Shown here: one piece after another, positions 16,738 through 28,435 of the stretch
Layout of the letters: each line of letters begins with the position of its first letter
Position numbering within the stretch: position 1 is the first letter of the stretch
Origin: Angomonas deanei
Lineage: Eukaryota; Euglenozoa; Kinetoplastea; Trypanosomatida; Trypanosomatidae
Assembly (NCBI GenBank): GCA_903995115.1
Contig: LR877151.1
Coordinates: forward strand, 806,001-870,000
Reading direction: 5' to 3'
DNA: 64,000 nt
Notes under the pieces: generated by a model
Seen by the model: only the letters and a program-made list of their open reading frames with translations
What the model was told of the DNA's origin: nothing
Database searches by the model: none
Translations under genes and position numbers: made by a program

Positions 16738-19700
16738 CTAATTGTCATCGGTGCTCTGACTCATTGTTTCCATCCTCTTTTTCTCTAATTCCTTCTTTTC
16801 TCGGATGCGTTCTAGTATTCTGGACACCTCCTCCTTTCGCTTCAAATCCTCCTCCGACAGCTCCGCCGTACGGGAGCGCGGGGTCGAGACCACGGAGGAC
16901 GCAGCGGACTGGGCTGACGGCTTAGCGACTGCCTCACCCTTATTGCGAACGTTAGTTGGGTCGGCCGTGCGACTCTGCAGCAGACTGGCGCCACTCTCGT
17001 CCTCGTTGACCCGAGGGAGGCTCGGCGGAGGGGTGGGCGAGCTTTCTTTGCTATTCAAATCTTTTCGACCGCTATCTTGTGGCTTGGGGGATGGCTGAAG
17101 TGGAGCGGCGGGCTGCGGCATCTCACTAAGAGACGGAGTGCCGCTCGCCATGGGTGGTAGACCCAGCGAGGGTTTCTTCTTCTCCTCCTGCGGCTCCTCT
17201 AAACTGTCCTCGTCCGCGGTGATTTCCTCCTTTCTTTCCGTGAGGTCCGCTGGGGAGACGGTGTCCCGCTTTCCGCTGGGTGGTTCCTGCTCCTCTTCTT
17301 CGTCTGCCTCCATCAGCAATTCATCCTCGTCCACGGTAATCTCTGTGGTGCGCCTCGTCGGACGAGAGGGGGACGGTTTCTGCGGCTCCGAAAGCACCGG
17401 GCCGACGGCGTCAGGGGTGGTGGACCGCTCGGCAGGCTGACTGGTAGTCGTGTGGTTCACGCTGTTGCTCTGGCTCAGGTTGGACCTACCGGGACCGGCC
17501 GGCTGTAGCCGCGGTGGGGCGACAGGGCTGTCGGCGGGAGGGGCAGAGCGCTGCAGTCGGGGGAGTGCGGCAATGCCCGTACTGTCCGAGGCGGGAGCCG
17601 GCTGTTCGGCGGGCTCTCTGCGCTGCTCATCACTGTTACTACTACTCCTACTGCCACTATTGCTGTTGCTTCTTTCCTGACCTTGTGGCGTGTGGGCGGA
17701 GTTGAAGAAGCTGAGAGAAGGCTCCTCGTCATCGTCGTCGTCCACGATCGGCTTCGACGGCGGCTTACTCTCCGATGTGCTAGACTTTGCGGTGTCGTTC
17801 TCGCTGGGTTTGCTGCGGTTGGCCTTAATGTAGGACTGCGCGGGGGAGGACTTGGCGGAGGCGGGAAGGCTATTCGGGTGTAACGGTGGAAGTGAGGCCG
17901 GGAGCGCCTTGGGGGACGTCGTCTGCGGGGGATAGTCCTCATCACTGAAGGAGGAGGAGTCGTCAGAGTACCCAGGCCTGGCGGGCACCTTGTTGAACTT
18001 AGCCCCGCTCGCCGCTGGTGGCTGCTTATTATTATTATTATTATGATTACGAGACGGAAGGATAAAGTTTTCATCCATCAGGGGAACCGACGTCACCTCC
18101 GCATCACTGCTGGGTTGTACCTCCTGTACCTCACCGGATGGGATCTCCCGCTCCTCGCTATCACGGGGAGGGGCGGTGGCACTGCGGTCCTTTGGCTGGG
18201 AGGGACCGCTGTCTCGGTTGGGCGAGGTCAGCAGGCGGCGAGAGGTGGGAGGACCGTCCGGGCGGCGTATCACCGGCTCTGGTGCGTCACGGTGGACGAT
18301 GGGAGAGGAGTCCGGCGAGCTCATGCGCTCCTCCCGTGGCGGGGAGGCAAGGGGGGACCGCTCCTCGCAGGACTGGCCGGGCAGGCAGACTCTGAATACT
18401 CTCTTCCTTGGAGGCGTGGCGCGGTGGTTGCGGCTCGCCGTCAAAGGGGATATCGGAAAGGGAAAGGGAGTCCTCGGCGCTGGGGTCCGCAGAGGGCTTC
18501 CCACCCTTCGGTGCCTTCGTCGCCGCCAGTGGACTGTCAGGGGCCTTCTCCTCTATATCTACCGTATCAAACGCCTTGGAGTGCTTGCTGCTCTGAGCCA
18601 CACTGCTGCCGTTCGGCTTACCGTAAATATCCTCAAGATTGGAAGGGGTGCTGTCATTGAAGGAGGCGGGTGCGACGGTGGCTTCACTCGCCTTGGGAGG
18701 GGCCACCGTGTTGACGCTGTTGAGCTTTGTGCTATTGTTGGCATCGCTGCCGTTCTCCTTGGCGCCCATCCGCACAGGGGAGCAGAACTTTTTCTTGGCG
18801 AACTCGGCGGGGTCTGGCTGCACTTGAATAGGGGTGCGCTCCAGCAATTCCTCACTCATCAGCTTCGTCGGTCGGTGGGGGCTGCTGCCGGCCCGCTCCA
18901 GCTCCTCGCTATCCCGGCGTATACTCTGCAAAGGAATACGAGCACTAGTGGAGTACACGGCGCCGTTGTCTTCATTGTAGTAATAATCGTCGGGGTTACT
19001 TTTATTTTTACTTTCATTGTGTTTCGGGTTGGAGTGCGTGCTAGAGTAGTTCGAGAAGTTTGTAGTGTTCGCTGGTAAGTCCACTTCCACTTCCTCCTGA
19101 CTCGCGTCGGCCTCCTCCTCGCCGTAGAAGTCGTAAGGATCCGCATTGCTGATCGTCTGTCGACTATTATTATTATTGGTATTGAAATAGGGATTACTGT
19201 TATTATTATTATTACTGTAGCTGTGTGGGACGCTGCGTAGTTCCGTTGGTGCGTTCGTACGGGTAGACGCCCGTATGGGGCTTATGGTGACCGTCGGGGA
19301 TTCTCCACTGAGGGCGCGTTCAATCGCATCAATCACAAACTTCTTTCGCTCGTTAATTTTCTCTCGCACGACCGGGGACGGTTCACGACGGCGGCTGTCA
19401 CGGTTGGTGATGTAATACAGCTTATCGGCGGGGGACTTGTTATTGGCAATCTCACTCAGTATTTCGAACCCATCCTCTTCCTCGATATCCATTTCTCGCA
19501 CGGCGGAGAGAAAGCGGGCGACGGCGTGCATGTCCTGCATCACCTGCTGTGCGAAGCGAATCGAGCGAGAGTTCTCCTGCTGCGCCCGGGTCACGGTGAC
19601 CTCCTGCAGTTGTTGACGTGCGGCCGTGAAAGGGGCCCCCGCGTTCTGCGAGAGCTTGTGCGCCTCTAGTTCGGCATCGCTAGTCTTACAGCCAATCACC

Positions 19701-22354
19701 ACATCCTCCGCCTCCTGACGGGAGGTCCGAATGTACTCGGACACCAACTGTGCCTCGTCCTTCACCCCACGCAGCTGGCGGAGTTGCTCCGCGCTGAACT
19801 GAAGTAGGACATTCTTATCTCCTTTTAGGTGAAGACACTCGCTCTGCAGTTCGTTGACTTGCTCATTCTTCTCCCGTAGTTGTTGTTTTAGCTGGGCGCA
19901 GTCGTGCTCCAGGACACGCAACTGCTGGGGCGGGGTGCCGCTCGTCTTATCGGCGTTCTGCGCTAGTAGTAATTTCGTCGTGGCGATCAGTTCCGCCACT
20001 GTCTGCCGTGCCTCCGCCGGCCACTGGCGCAGCTTTTGCGGGTCGGGTAGCTTCACACCGGGCGGCGCGCCTCCCTCGATATTCTTACTCAGCTGTGTGA
20101 GCCACACGGAGGCGGACTGTCTTTCCATCTCCGCCAGCCGTTCGTCCAGCTCTTGGATCTGCTCCACCGCCCCTTCTAATTCTGCTGTGAGTTGCTCCGC
20201 CCGGGCCTCCGCCTCCCGCTGCGCGACGTGCGCCACGCCCACCTCCGTGAGGGCCGCCTGCAGCTCCTCCGTCTGCACCAGCAGCTGACTCTCCTTCTCC
20301 TCGTGGTGCCGCCCGGCCTCCGTGATGCGCTCCACGTGGGACTCCACCACCGTCTGCAGTCGTCGCACCTCTTGTTCACAGTAGAGCACTTCCTCCTCCT
20401 TGGCGCGGAGGGCGGCGCGTAGTCCGTCTATCGTCACAACTTCCTTCTGCTGGTCCTCCACGATGCGCTGCAGCCGTCCTACCTCAAGGTTGGTTTCCTC
20501 CACCATCGTCTCCAGCTCATTGGTGGCCTCCTGCAGCAGCTTCTTCTCCTTGATCGTCTTCACCAAGTGACGGGCGAGGTTCTCTGCCTTGGCCTTCGCC
20601 TCCAGCAGTCCTTTCTGCAAGGCGACCACGTCTTGAGGGAGAGGGGCTCCCGCTGGGGCTGACGGCGGTGCACTGACTGCCGCCTGTGGTATTACCGCTT
20701 GTGGCGCGCGCTGCTGCATCTCGGGGGCGTCAAAGAAGATGGTCTTCTCCACGCTGAATGGCACACCAGCGGGGTTATTATTTTGGTTCAAACTGCCCAG
20801 CGGTCTGCGGGTCTGACTGGTGGGTCCGGCCGCCTCACTGGCGACAGTGCTGGGCGGTGGTGGCATCTTGCCGCTGGGAGGAGGGGCCGCTGCCTTCTTA
20901 AAACTGTCCGGGGTGACCGTGGGAGCAGGGGCGTAGGGGTGCAAGGTCTGCATGGCCGGCTTCACCCGCTGCAGCTGAGTCTTGCTCGCCACCGCGACCG
21001 CCTGCTGAATGTCAATGTCGCTGACGGACGGACTGCGGGGGACCGATATCTCCGGTGGGGGTGGCGGCGGTGCACGCTCGACCAGATCCTCGGAGCGAGG
21101 GGTGTCCACCTCATCTCGCTGTGCCCACCTGTTCAAGTTTGGCTTCTTGTTGCCGTAGCGTTCCTCCGGTCGTCTGTTGTGGCTGTATCGGCTGCTGCTG
21201 GAAGGTGGGTAGCGCTGCTTCCGGAAGGAGGACGTCGTGGAGAGTGGCTCGCTGCGCTGGAAGTAGTCCCGCAGCTTCTCTCCCTGTCGGCGGTGCTCGC
21301 TGGGGGTGGCGGAGATGGTCTCCCAGGGGTTGGCCCTATCCTCCGATTCCACCGAAGGGGAGGCAATCGGTGTCACACGGCGGGGCGGACTGTCCCGTGT
21401 CGGCGGCGGTGGGGTGCCGTACTTTTTTTTCAACGGTCGCACCGACTCCTCATTCTCAAACAGCTGACGGCGCCACTTGCCGATGGGGGTGTCCTCCTCC
21501 GTGCTATGTGGAGCCCTGTACTTGCGGTAGGCCGCCGCACGGGAGTACTTCCCGCTGCGGGTGTCGTACACGCCGGTGACCCCAGCCTTGGGGCCGTCTG
21601 CCTCTGGGACCGGTGGTGGTGGGGTCGTCTTGCGAGCTGTCTCCAGCACGGGCGGCGGCGGTGTGCGGTAGGTGTCCCTGGCCGGTGGGGGCGGTGGAGT
21701 GAGGTTCCCTCCAGCATTACTGTAATACCGTTTGCTGGTGTAGCGGTCCACAGGGTCGTCCTCCAGTGGCGGCCGTGTCATGCCGTACTTGGAGCGTGGT
21801 GGGGGCCGCGGTGGCTCGTAGCTGTGGCGGCTCTCGCTGCGGGCAGGCGGTGGCGGAGGGCGGCTCCCTGTCACATCCCCTGCACTGGTGAAGTTAGAGT
21901 AAGAGTGCAGCCGTGTGTAGCGGGTGGAGTCCGGTGTCTGCACAATATCATCACTACGATTAAAATATGGGTTGGACCGGCCGTACCCCCCAGAGGGGCG
22001 CGGTGCGGGTATATCGATCCCATAGGACGGCACAGAGCCATCCCTAGGGATACTACTCAGCAGGGAGGAGGCTCGTGCCGCACTGGCGGGGTCCCGGAAG
22101 GACTGCACCTCTCCTGTCAGCAAGTCGTCTTGTGGGTAGAAGGAGGCACCGCCGCCGGTGCGTGTGGCGCGGAAGGAACCACCACCAAGAGCGGGAGAGG
22201 TCATGGCGCCCCCACTTCGCTTCGACAGACTGTCTGTTGGTTCATCCTGCAGAGCGGCCTCACATAACATCTCTAGCTGTGCCTGTCGCCTCTCTAATTC
22301 CTCTAACCGGGCGCGACGGGCGGCCGCGTCCTCTTTGCTGGGAGAGTTGAGCAT
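16738..22354 (-). CDS. Very large Pro-rich and coiled-coil protein, frame broken near its 3' third
   Basis: Two overlapping frames (18287-22354 and 16738-18504) together read as one protein of roughly 1,870 residues. It starts with a short helix (AARRARLEELERRQAQLEML), then about 450 residues rich in PPPPP, Arg and Tyr, which are potential SH3/WW-type or actin-regulator ligands. A long coiled coil follows (about 570-900), with segments such as LVKTIKEKKLLQEATNELET and VVESHVERITEAGRHHEEKE. After this comes another disordered Asn/Ser/Pro-rich half ending in a short basic helix (SRILERIREKKELEKKRMET). The frame changes at the G6 run at 18351-18356: one base less there joins VPP to LASPPREERM. 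The architecture suggests a cytoskeletal or flagellar scaffold, but I do not recognise a family. Confidence 0.75.
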
Positions 22355-22627
22355 GAGAAACGATTTTGACTAAGGAAACAATGTTTTTTTTCTTTTTCTA
22401 TTCTAAAACAAAAAAATGTTCTTTGTAAAGAACAACCACTTTTTTGTGTGTTTTATACAATATTTGCTGAAAGAAAAGAGAGAAAATATTTCTTTCAAAA
22501 AGACAACCCAGTCGTAAAAGCTGTTTTTACGTCCGAATGAATCATTAAGTTATTTCTCCTTTTCCGCAAAAGGAAAAGATGTGTAACAGAAATAAGTACG
22601 TTTTCAATGTGTATTTTTTTTTTTTTT

Positions 22628-23587
22628 TTATAATTTCTGGCGAGAAAGGCTATCAATCGCCTCGTTATACTCGGATACCATCCCCTTCACGACCTCCGCC
22701 GCGGTAGGGATGGCGCCCTCGCACTGGGCGACCACCTGTCCAATCTCAATCTCACCGTCCACCACCTCGCCCTCTAACATCCCCCGGCGTGTATTATGCT
22801 TCCCATAGGCCGCCGCCATCTCCTCCTTACTGGCGTTGGCAACACTCATCTGATGCATCTTCTTCCCAAACTCGTTGAGATACATGCGGGTGGGACCGAT
22901 TTGCTTAATGGTGAGGACGGTGTCCCCTTCCTTGGCGTGGGTGAGGAGTTCTTTGGTTTTATCGGCCATGGAACTTTCCTGGGTGACAGCGAAGCGCGTG
23001 CCCACCTGCACCCCCTCCGCCCCTAGCGCGATGGCCGCCGCCATGGCACGACCGTGACCGATACCACCAGCGGCAATGACAGGGATCGCGGGGTCGAGGT
23101 GGGCCCGCACGTTGGGGACGAGGCACATGGTAGTAATCTCTTCTAATCCATTATGACCACCCGCCTCTGTCCCCTCCACCACAACCGCGTCCACCCCCTC
23201 TGCCTGGCACTTGAGGGCGAGCTTGAGACTGGGGACCACGTGCACGACGGTGATGCCATGCTTCTGCAGCTCCTTGGTGTACACCTTAGGGCTGCCGGCG
23301 GAGGTGAAGACAATGGGGACTTTTTCCTCGATGATGGTTTTCATGTAGGCTGACACGTCGCGGTTGATGACGACGTTGACCCCAAAAGGTTTATCCGTGG
23401 CTTGTTTGCACTGTTGCAGTTGACGGACGAATAGCTCATGGGACATGGAGCCCGAGCCTAGCAGGCCCAGGCCCCCTGCGTTACTGACGGCAGAGGCCAA
23501 GCGCCACCCACTGCAGTAGACCATGCCACCGCTGACGATAGGATACTGTACCTGGAACAGCTTGGAGACTCGGTTAACGACGGACAT
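22628..23587 (-). CDS. Nitronate monooxygenase / FabK-family FMN enzyme
   Basis: A 319-residue TIM-barrel flavoprotein of the 2-nitropropane dioxygenase / enoyl-ACP reductase II superfamily. Family signatures are the N-terminal YPIVSGGMVYCSGWRLASAV, SNAGGLGLLGSGSM, the catalytic-His loop VVEGTEAGGHNG, and the FMN phosphate-binding strands IPVIAAGGIGHGRAMAAAI and GAEGVQVGTRFAVTQE. The length matches bacterial FabK-like members (about 310-320). It either detoxifies alkyl nitronates by flavin oxidation or reduces an enoyl thioester; sequence alone does not decide. It ends in RQKL, which is not a convincing peroxisomal signal. The strong resemblance to bacterial sequences suggests an old horizontal transfer, but this is inference. 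Confidence 0.88.
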   Translation of the reverse strand: MSVVNRVSKLFQVQYPIVSGGMVYCSGWRLASAVSNAGGLGLLGSGSMSHELFVRQLQQCKQATDKPFGVNVVINRDVSAYMKTIIEEKVPIVFTSAGSPKVYTKELQKHGITVVHVVPSLKLALKCQAEGVDAVVVEGTEAGGHNGLEEITTMCLVPNVRAHLDPAIPVIAAGGIGHGRAMAAAIALGAEGVQVGTRFAVTQESSMADKTKELLTHAKEGDTVLTIKQIGPTRMYLNEFGKKMHQMSVANASKEEMAAAYGKHNTRRGMLEGEVVDGEIEIGQVVAQCEGAIPTAAEVVKGMVSEYNEAIDSLSRQKL

Positions 23588-24701
23588 AATGATAATAAAG
23601 TAATGCTGTTATATGTATTGTTATTATTGTAAAACTATACATAAGAAAAACAGGAGAGGAGTGCTTTTGTTAACGTTTTTAAAATAAATAAATAAATATA
23701 ACACGACAAAAACACGAACACATCGAAATATATGGCACAAGAAGTATAGTTTATTTATTTAATTAATAGGGAAAAAAACATAAGAGGGAGGAAAAGTTAT
23801 TTAATTAAATTACAATGTTAAAAAGGGGAGAAAAAAAAAAGAAATGGAAGCACACACAGAAAAAAAAAAAAATGAATCAGTAAAGGTAAAAAAAAAAAAA
23901 GTTACTTTATTTTTCTTTGTATAATATACTTTATCGGATCGAAGTATTTTTTTTTTCAACTTCTCACCGTAATGCTCGAATTTTTTTTGAAGAAAAATCA
24001 ACAACAACAGTAACGCCAAAATAATAAAAGGGAGCTGTGAGGTTGATACCACCTCGACGAAAAAAAAAAAAAATTTACACTATAGTCATCAAAAAAAAAA
24101 AAAAAAAGACATACACACACACGGACAGCAAGGTGAGAAAATTGTTTATTTATCAATGTTAAATTCCTTTTTTTTTTCTCTCACACACACGTCTGAACCA
24201 ACGAACAGGCGTACTACACTGTAAAAAAATAAACAGAAACATAAGAACAGTAAAAAAAAAAAAAAAAAGTGAGAAAAAAAAACAGGAGGGGAGGGAAAGA
24301 CTGCATCATTGGATATTATTTTTGAATTTGGTTTTAAAAATAAAAAATGGAAAAAGAGTGGCCCGTTTTTTTTTTTTTTTTAACAGTTTTTCAATCGGGA
24401 ACTGAAAGTGGTTTCATATATAATTATAAGTAAATTAAAAAAAAAAAAAAAAGAACACAAATATACTATTTTATTTATTTTGAAGAGAGAGGGGTGAAAA
24501 AAAAAAAAAAAACATATCGACCTTTCTAAAAAAAAAAAGTCAAAAGAATTTCTGTGTAAGCGTGGTTGTACTTGTTAATATACAAGCGTATTATTTTTAT
24601 TTATAGTTTAGTCACTTTGAGGGGGGAGGGGGAAGCATTTTTTTTTTTTCAAAATAATTCTAAAATTGAAAAAAAAAACAAAAAGAATATCATTTTTTTT
24701 T
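23588..24701. other. Long AT-rich intergenic region with many homopolymer runs
   Basis: About 1.1 kb of A/T-rich sequence, the largest gap in the window. It is packed with A and T runs of 10-18 bases (for instance around 23858, 24061, 24091, 24250, 24366 and 24500) and short CA stretches. An 80-codon frame at 23810-24052 is a composition artefact (poly-Lys/Phe). I see no RNA gene or mobile element. Confidence 0.6.
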
Positions 24702-25319
24702 TCATTTTTGTGAGCGTAAAGAAAAGTTCAATCCGTCATCATTCGTGTTATAATTTAACGGCTCGAACACTACTTTACCCTCATTTTTTGTTCTATTTCT
24801 GGTTTCACTGTCGTTACCTTTTTTCAAATTATTATGATTATTATGATTATTGCTGGAATCGTCACGAGAGGTACGACTCCACTTGCGATCCGACAGCGAA
24901 ACGTTCAGACCGGAAATCAAATTAATACTGTTATTATTATTGTTTGTGTTATTGCTGCCGCTGGCGTTATGATGAGTGGTGGTGCGGCTGTCGTCCATGG
25001 CGGAGAGTACTTCCAGCAATTCCATGTTATTATTATTATTATTGTTCACGTGATCAGCACTGGTGTTGCTGCTGCGTGCAATGCTGGAAATATGAGGATT
25101 ATTATTATTGTTATTATTATTTTGATTATTTCGGTTCACGTAGTCGGCGTAAATTTGAAAAAGACGGTCGGCGTCGGTGAAACTAATATTTTCATTTTCA
25201 CTGTAATTTCTACTATTACGACTGTTTGTATTATTACTATTATTGTCGTTGGGATGAACACTTTTGGAGTAGTAATTGCCTAAATAATCTTTGAAAGGCG
25301 CGTCGTTGTCATCGCTCAT
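24702..25319 (-). CDS. Asn-rich hypothetical protein
   Basis: A 205-residue protein in which about one third of residues are Asn, in several uninterrupted runs coded by AAT. Between the runs are short ordered-looking islands: FTDADRLFQIYADYVNR, MELLEVLSAMDDSRTT and ISGLNVSLSDRKWSRTSRDD. No known domain is visible. The ATG at 25319 starts MSDDNDAPFKDYLGNYY, and the C-terminus is LNFSLRSQK. Whether it is a real gene rests on the coherent non-Asn islands and on its position in the cluster; a spurious frame over AAT repeats would not give these. Confidence 0.6.
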   Translation of the reverse strand: MSDDNDAPFKDYLGNYYSKSVHPNDNNSNNTNSRNSRNYSENENISFTDADRLFQIYADYVNRNNQNNNNNNNNPHISSIARSSNTSADHVNNNNNNNMELLEVLSAMDDSRTTTHHNASGSNNTNNNNNSINLISGLNVSLSDRKWSRTSRDDSSNNHNNHNNLKKGNDSETRNRTKNEGKVVFEPLNYNTNDDGLNFSLRSQK

Positions 25320-25591
25320 TTTCTTACTTTTTTTGGGTCCTTAAAAAAATGTTTATTTCTTGGAAAGAAAAAAGGGGAGAAGGGTAATAAAGTAAACCGG
25401 AATTGAAAAAAAAAAAAAAGGTGTGCTGGGTGTTTTCGTCTTTTTTTTTTTAGTTTGTTGGGTTGGAATATGTATGAATCCACAAAAACAGTTTCTATCA
25501 TTTTTTTTTTGCTGTAATATGTTGAAATGCTCTATGCGTGTTTATTCTTCTATAATTAAAATAAAAAATATCTTCAATTTTTTCAATTTTT

Positions 25592-28227
25592 CTAAAATGA
25601 AGAATCCGTACTCTTATCCCCAAACAGGATGGAGTCCCCGTCGTCGGAGTCACGATAAATAACATTATCGTTCACGTTATTATTATTGTTGGTGGCAAGG
25701 TTCTGTGCCGCCAGACGACCCAAGATGCCACCACCGCCCACCGAGGAGGAGGACGAACTATTATTATTTTTCTCTTTTTCCTGTGCAATGAGTACTTCGC
25801 GTTGATTCTTTTCTGTCCACGCAATACTGCTACGTTCTCTCTCTTCCGTCTCCTGGACCTCCTCTCGCGTGGTCTCTTCTTCCTGCACAAGAGCGACCAC
25901 GGCGTCTTCCCTCTTTTTATTTTCTGCTTCTTCGTCTTCATTCGGTTTTGTTGCTTCTTTCTTTTTGGGTGTTTCCTGCGAGGAGGCAGCGGAAGACGGT
26001 GCGGCACTGCTGCGGTGACTACTACTACCACTAGCGACACTCTTTTTCTTTTTACTAGAGTGTGTAGTGGAGGATGAAGCTGACGAGGATGCAGGACTGC
26101 GATGAGAGGACGGTGTCTTTTCCTTTGGTATACTATCCTTTGCCGTCGTGGATGGACTACTCTTGTGACTGGTGGCCGACGGTCCGGACTTCACCGAGGA
26201 AGAAGACGAACTAGTTTTACTCCTTTTTCGTAATATTATTATTAGTGTTTTCGGTGGTGGTGGTTTCGGTTTCTTTCACCGTGGGGGACGAAGTGAGGGA
26301 GGATTGCTTGGGACTGCTCTTACTCTCTTTTTCACTGATTTCCTTCTCGGAGGGAATGTTTTCTTCTTTTGTTTCCTTTTCACTGACCGACGCGACTTCC
26401 TCCACCACTGGTGGCTCAATGACAGGGGTTTCCACCTTTTTATTTTCATTATTATTATTCTTATTATCGGTGTTTGGTGTCGTGACGGAGATGGGACTCT
26501 TTTCTTCCCTCTTTATCGGTTTTTCTTTCGGTGCCTCCACTGCTTCTTTAATTGTCTTTTTCTTTTCTTTTGTAGTCACCTCTTTTACTTCTTCCTTTTC
26601 TACCGATACATTATTATTATTATTCTTCACATTGATGTTATTATTATTATATCGCATCTTCTCCAACACCGTCTCCTGCTGCGCTTGTATGTTCTGTTGC
26701 TGATAAAGCGAGTTTCGCTGCAACTCCTCCGTCCGTACTAACATGTTGTACAACTGCGAGTTCATTTCTTTATTCTTCTTTTTATGATTATTATTATTGT
26801 CCATTCCTTTTTCGGCTTCTTCCTCTTCCTCCTCGTCCAGCTCCGGTTGGTGGGTGAGGCGTTCGAATGCGGTACCGCAGTCGACTAATACTTTCTTCCT
26901 TCAGTCGAAGTTCCGCGGCGAACTCGGCCTGCATCCTTCGCATCTCTTCCACCTTACTTCGCTCCCTACTTCGTATGGCGTCAATCTCGACGAGACGACC
27001 GGCGCTGACGTCCTCCCACTTGTTCACGAGCAATTGCAGTTCGCTTATTTTATTTTTTAACTTGCGCTCCCGCTCGTCACACTTGCTGATTTCATCGTCG
27101 TGCTGGAGGAGCGACTCGGAGACCTCGCGTTGTCGTTTCTCTAATAACAGTCGCTGGTGTTCCACGTCCTGGCGCATGTAGTCGAGCCGTTTTTTTTCCT
27201 GTTCGCTTTTGATAATGAGGGTCCGCTCAAGTTCACGGAATTCTTCATTCTTGTGTCGAGCGAGCACATTGTACTGCTCCTGCGCCTCTTCCCGGATACG
27301 GTTGATTTCATTATTTTTGAATTCCTCATACTTGCGGTCAAACTCTAATTTTAATTGTTCGTAAATGTCAATCTTATACTGCGCAATGCGCTTTTCGACC
27401 TGAGAAGGGGTCGCCACGAAAGGTGCGATATCGTCATTATTATTATTATTATTACCATTTTCAAAACGAATGATGGATCGACGGTTAATCTGAGAAAAAG
27501 CGAGCGCGTACTTGGCGTCCACCGCAGCCAGTCGGCACTCCAAGGAGGTGAGGGCACTGTCACTATTGGTAGTACCACTCTCGGTCTGCGTCCCACAGTG
27601 ATGGGTGTGCTCCTTTATCTTGGCAACCCCCTCCGCATTGGTATACTTGAGCTGTAGCTCCACCAGCCGCTGCAGCACACTCTTGAAGGAACGGTTTTCT
27701 ATTTCCTTGTATTCATTTTTGGTTTGGATTCGATTTTCGTTTTCCGTTTCATTGTATGGGGCCGGTAGGAGCAGCTGGGCGAGGTAGCGCTCATCACAGG
27801 AGGGACTGCCGACCTCACTCAGTGGGAGTACCTCCACCTCCGTCGTGAAGATGGATAAAGAAAGATTGCGGCGAGATCGTCGTAAGTGATTCTCAATGAG
27901 AGAGTCTGCGATCCTACCGGACATGGTGGTATTATTATTATCGGAATGTGGTGCCCGTCGGAGGGACTCAAACACCTCTAGCGTCATGTTTTCTTTATTT
28001 TCATTTTCTGTTTTTTCCTCTTTTTTCTCCTTTTGCTTGGAAACTTTTTCATTTTTTTCATTTTTTCCATTGTTTTGGAGAAGCTCCGTCACCACCATCG
28101 TCCTCAGCTGTGCCTTCAACTGTCGCAGAGAGCCGTTCTCTCGTAAGTGATGCTGCAAAATAGATTTTAACTCGCCTACCGATAAACCCTTGTTATCGGG
28201 GAGAGGGGGTATCGCGTCTACTTGCAT
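25592..28227 (-). CDS. OFD1-like LisH/coiled-coil protein, split over three frames
   Basis: The first part (26794-28227, from ATG MQVDAIPPLPDN) carries an N-terminal LisH motif (LSVGELKSILQHHLRENGSL and LKAQLRTMVVTELL). Next comes a block RIADSLIENHLRRSRRNLSL like the second helix pair of OFD1/FOP-family centriolar proteins, then a long coiled coil (YEQLKLEFDRKYEEFKNNE onward). The frame stops at 26794, but the next frame continues coherently as VDCGTAFERLTHQPELDEEE into 26217-26804. That frame in turn continues as RSKTSSSSSSVKSGPSATS in 25592-26194. One base at about 26880-26900 and one at the A5 run near 26206-26212 would join them into about 880 residues. The tail is low-complexity Glu/Lys/Thr/Ser. 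Likely role: basal body or centriole component, by homology to the N-terminal part. Confidence 0.7.
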
Positions 28228-28435
28228 AATAAGAAATAATAGAAACAATCTATATAAGAGTAAAATATGGAAGTGAGAAGGTGTACTGTGTGCTTGACCT
28301 TCTTTTTTCTTGGTAGAGAATAGAATAAGAGAGAATGAGCGTTTTTTTCTCCTTTTTTTTAAAGCAAAAATAATATGAATATGCGAAAAAACAAATAAAC
28401 AGATGAATACTTTACAATAGTTTTCTTCTTCTTTC

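Noticed and set aside
20699-22267. Long open frame on the plus strand (over 500 codons)
   Set aside because: It lies antisense to the Pro-rich coiled-coil gene, whose codon bias (G/C third positions) creates open antisense frames. Its translation has no domain and is rich in Arg, Gly and Trp.
23810-24052. Small Lys/Phe-rich frame in the large intergenic gap
   Set aside because: It is made of A and T runs, lacks coding character, and sits in the most AT-rich part of the window.
26217-26804. Separate gene starting MDNNNNHKKKNK
   Set aside because: The same frame reads coherently upstream of this methionine (FERLTHQPELDEEEE) and overlaps the end of the LisH gene, so it is better explained as a continuation of that gene.
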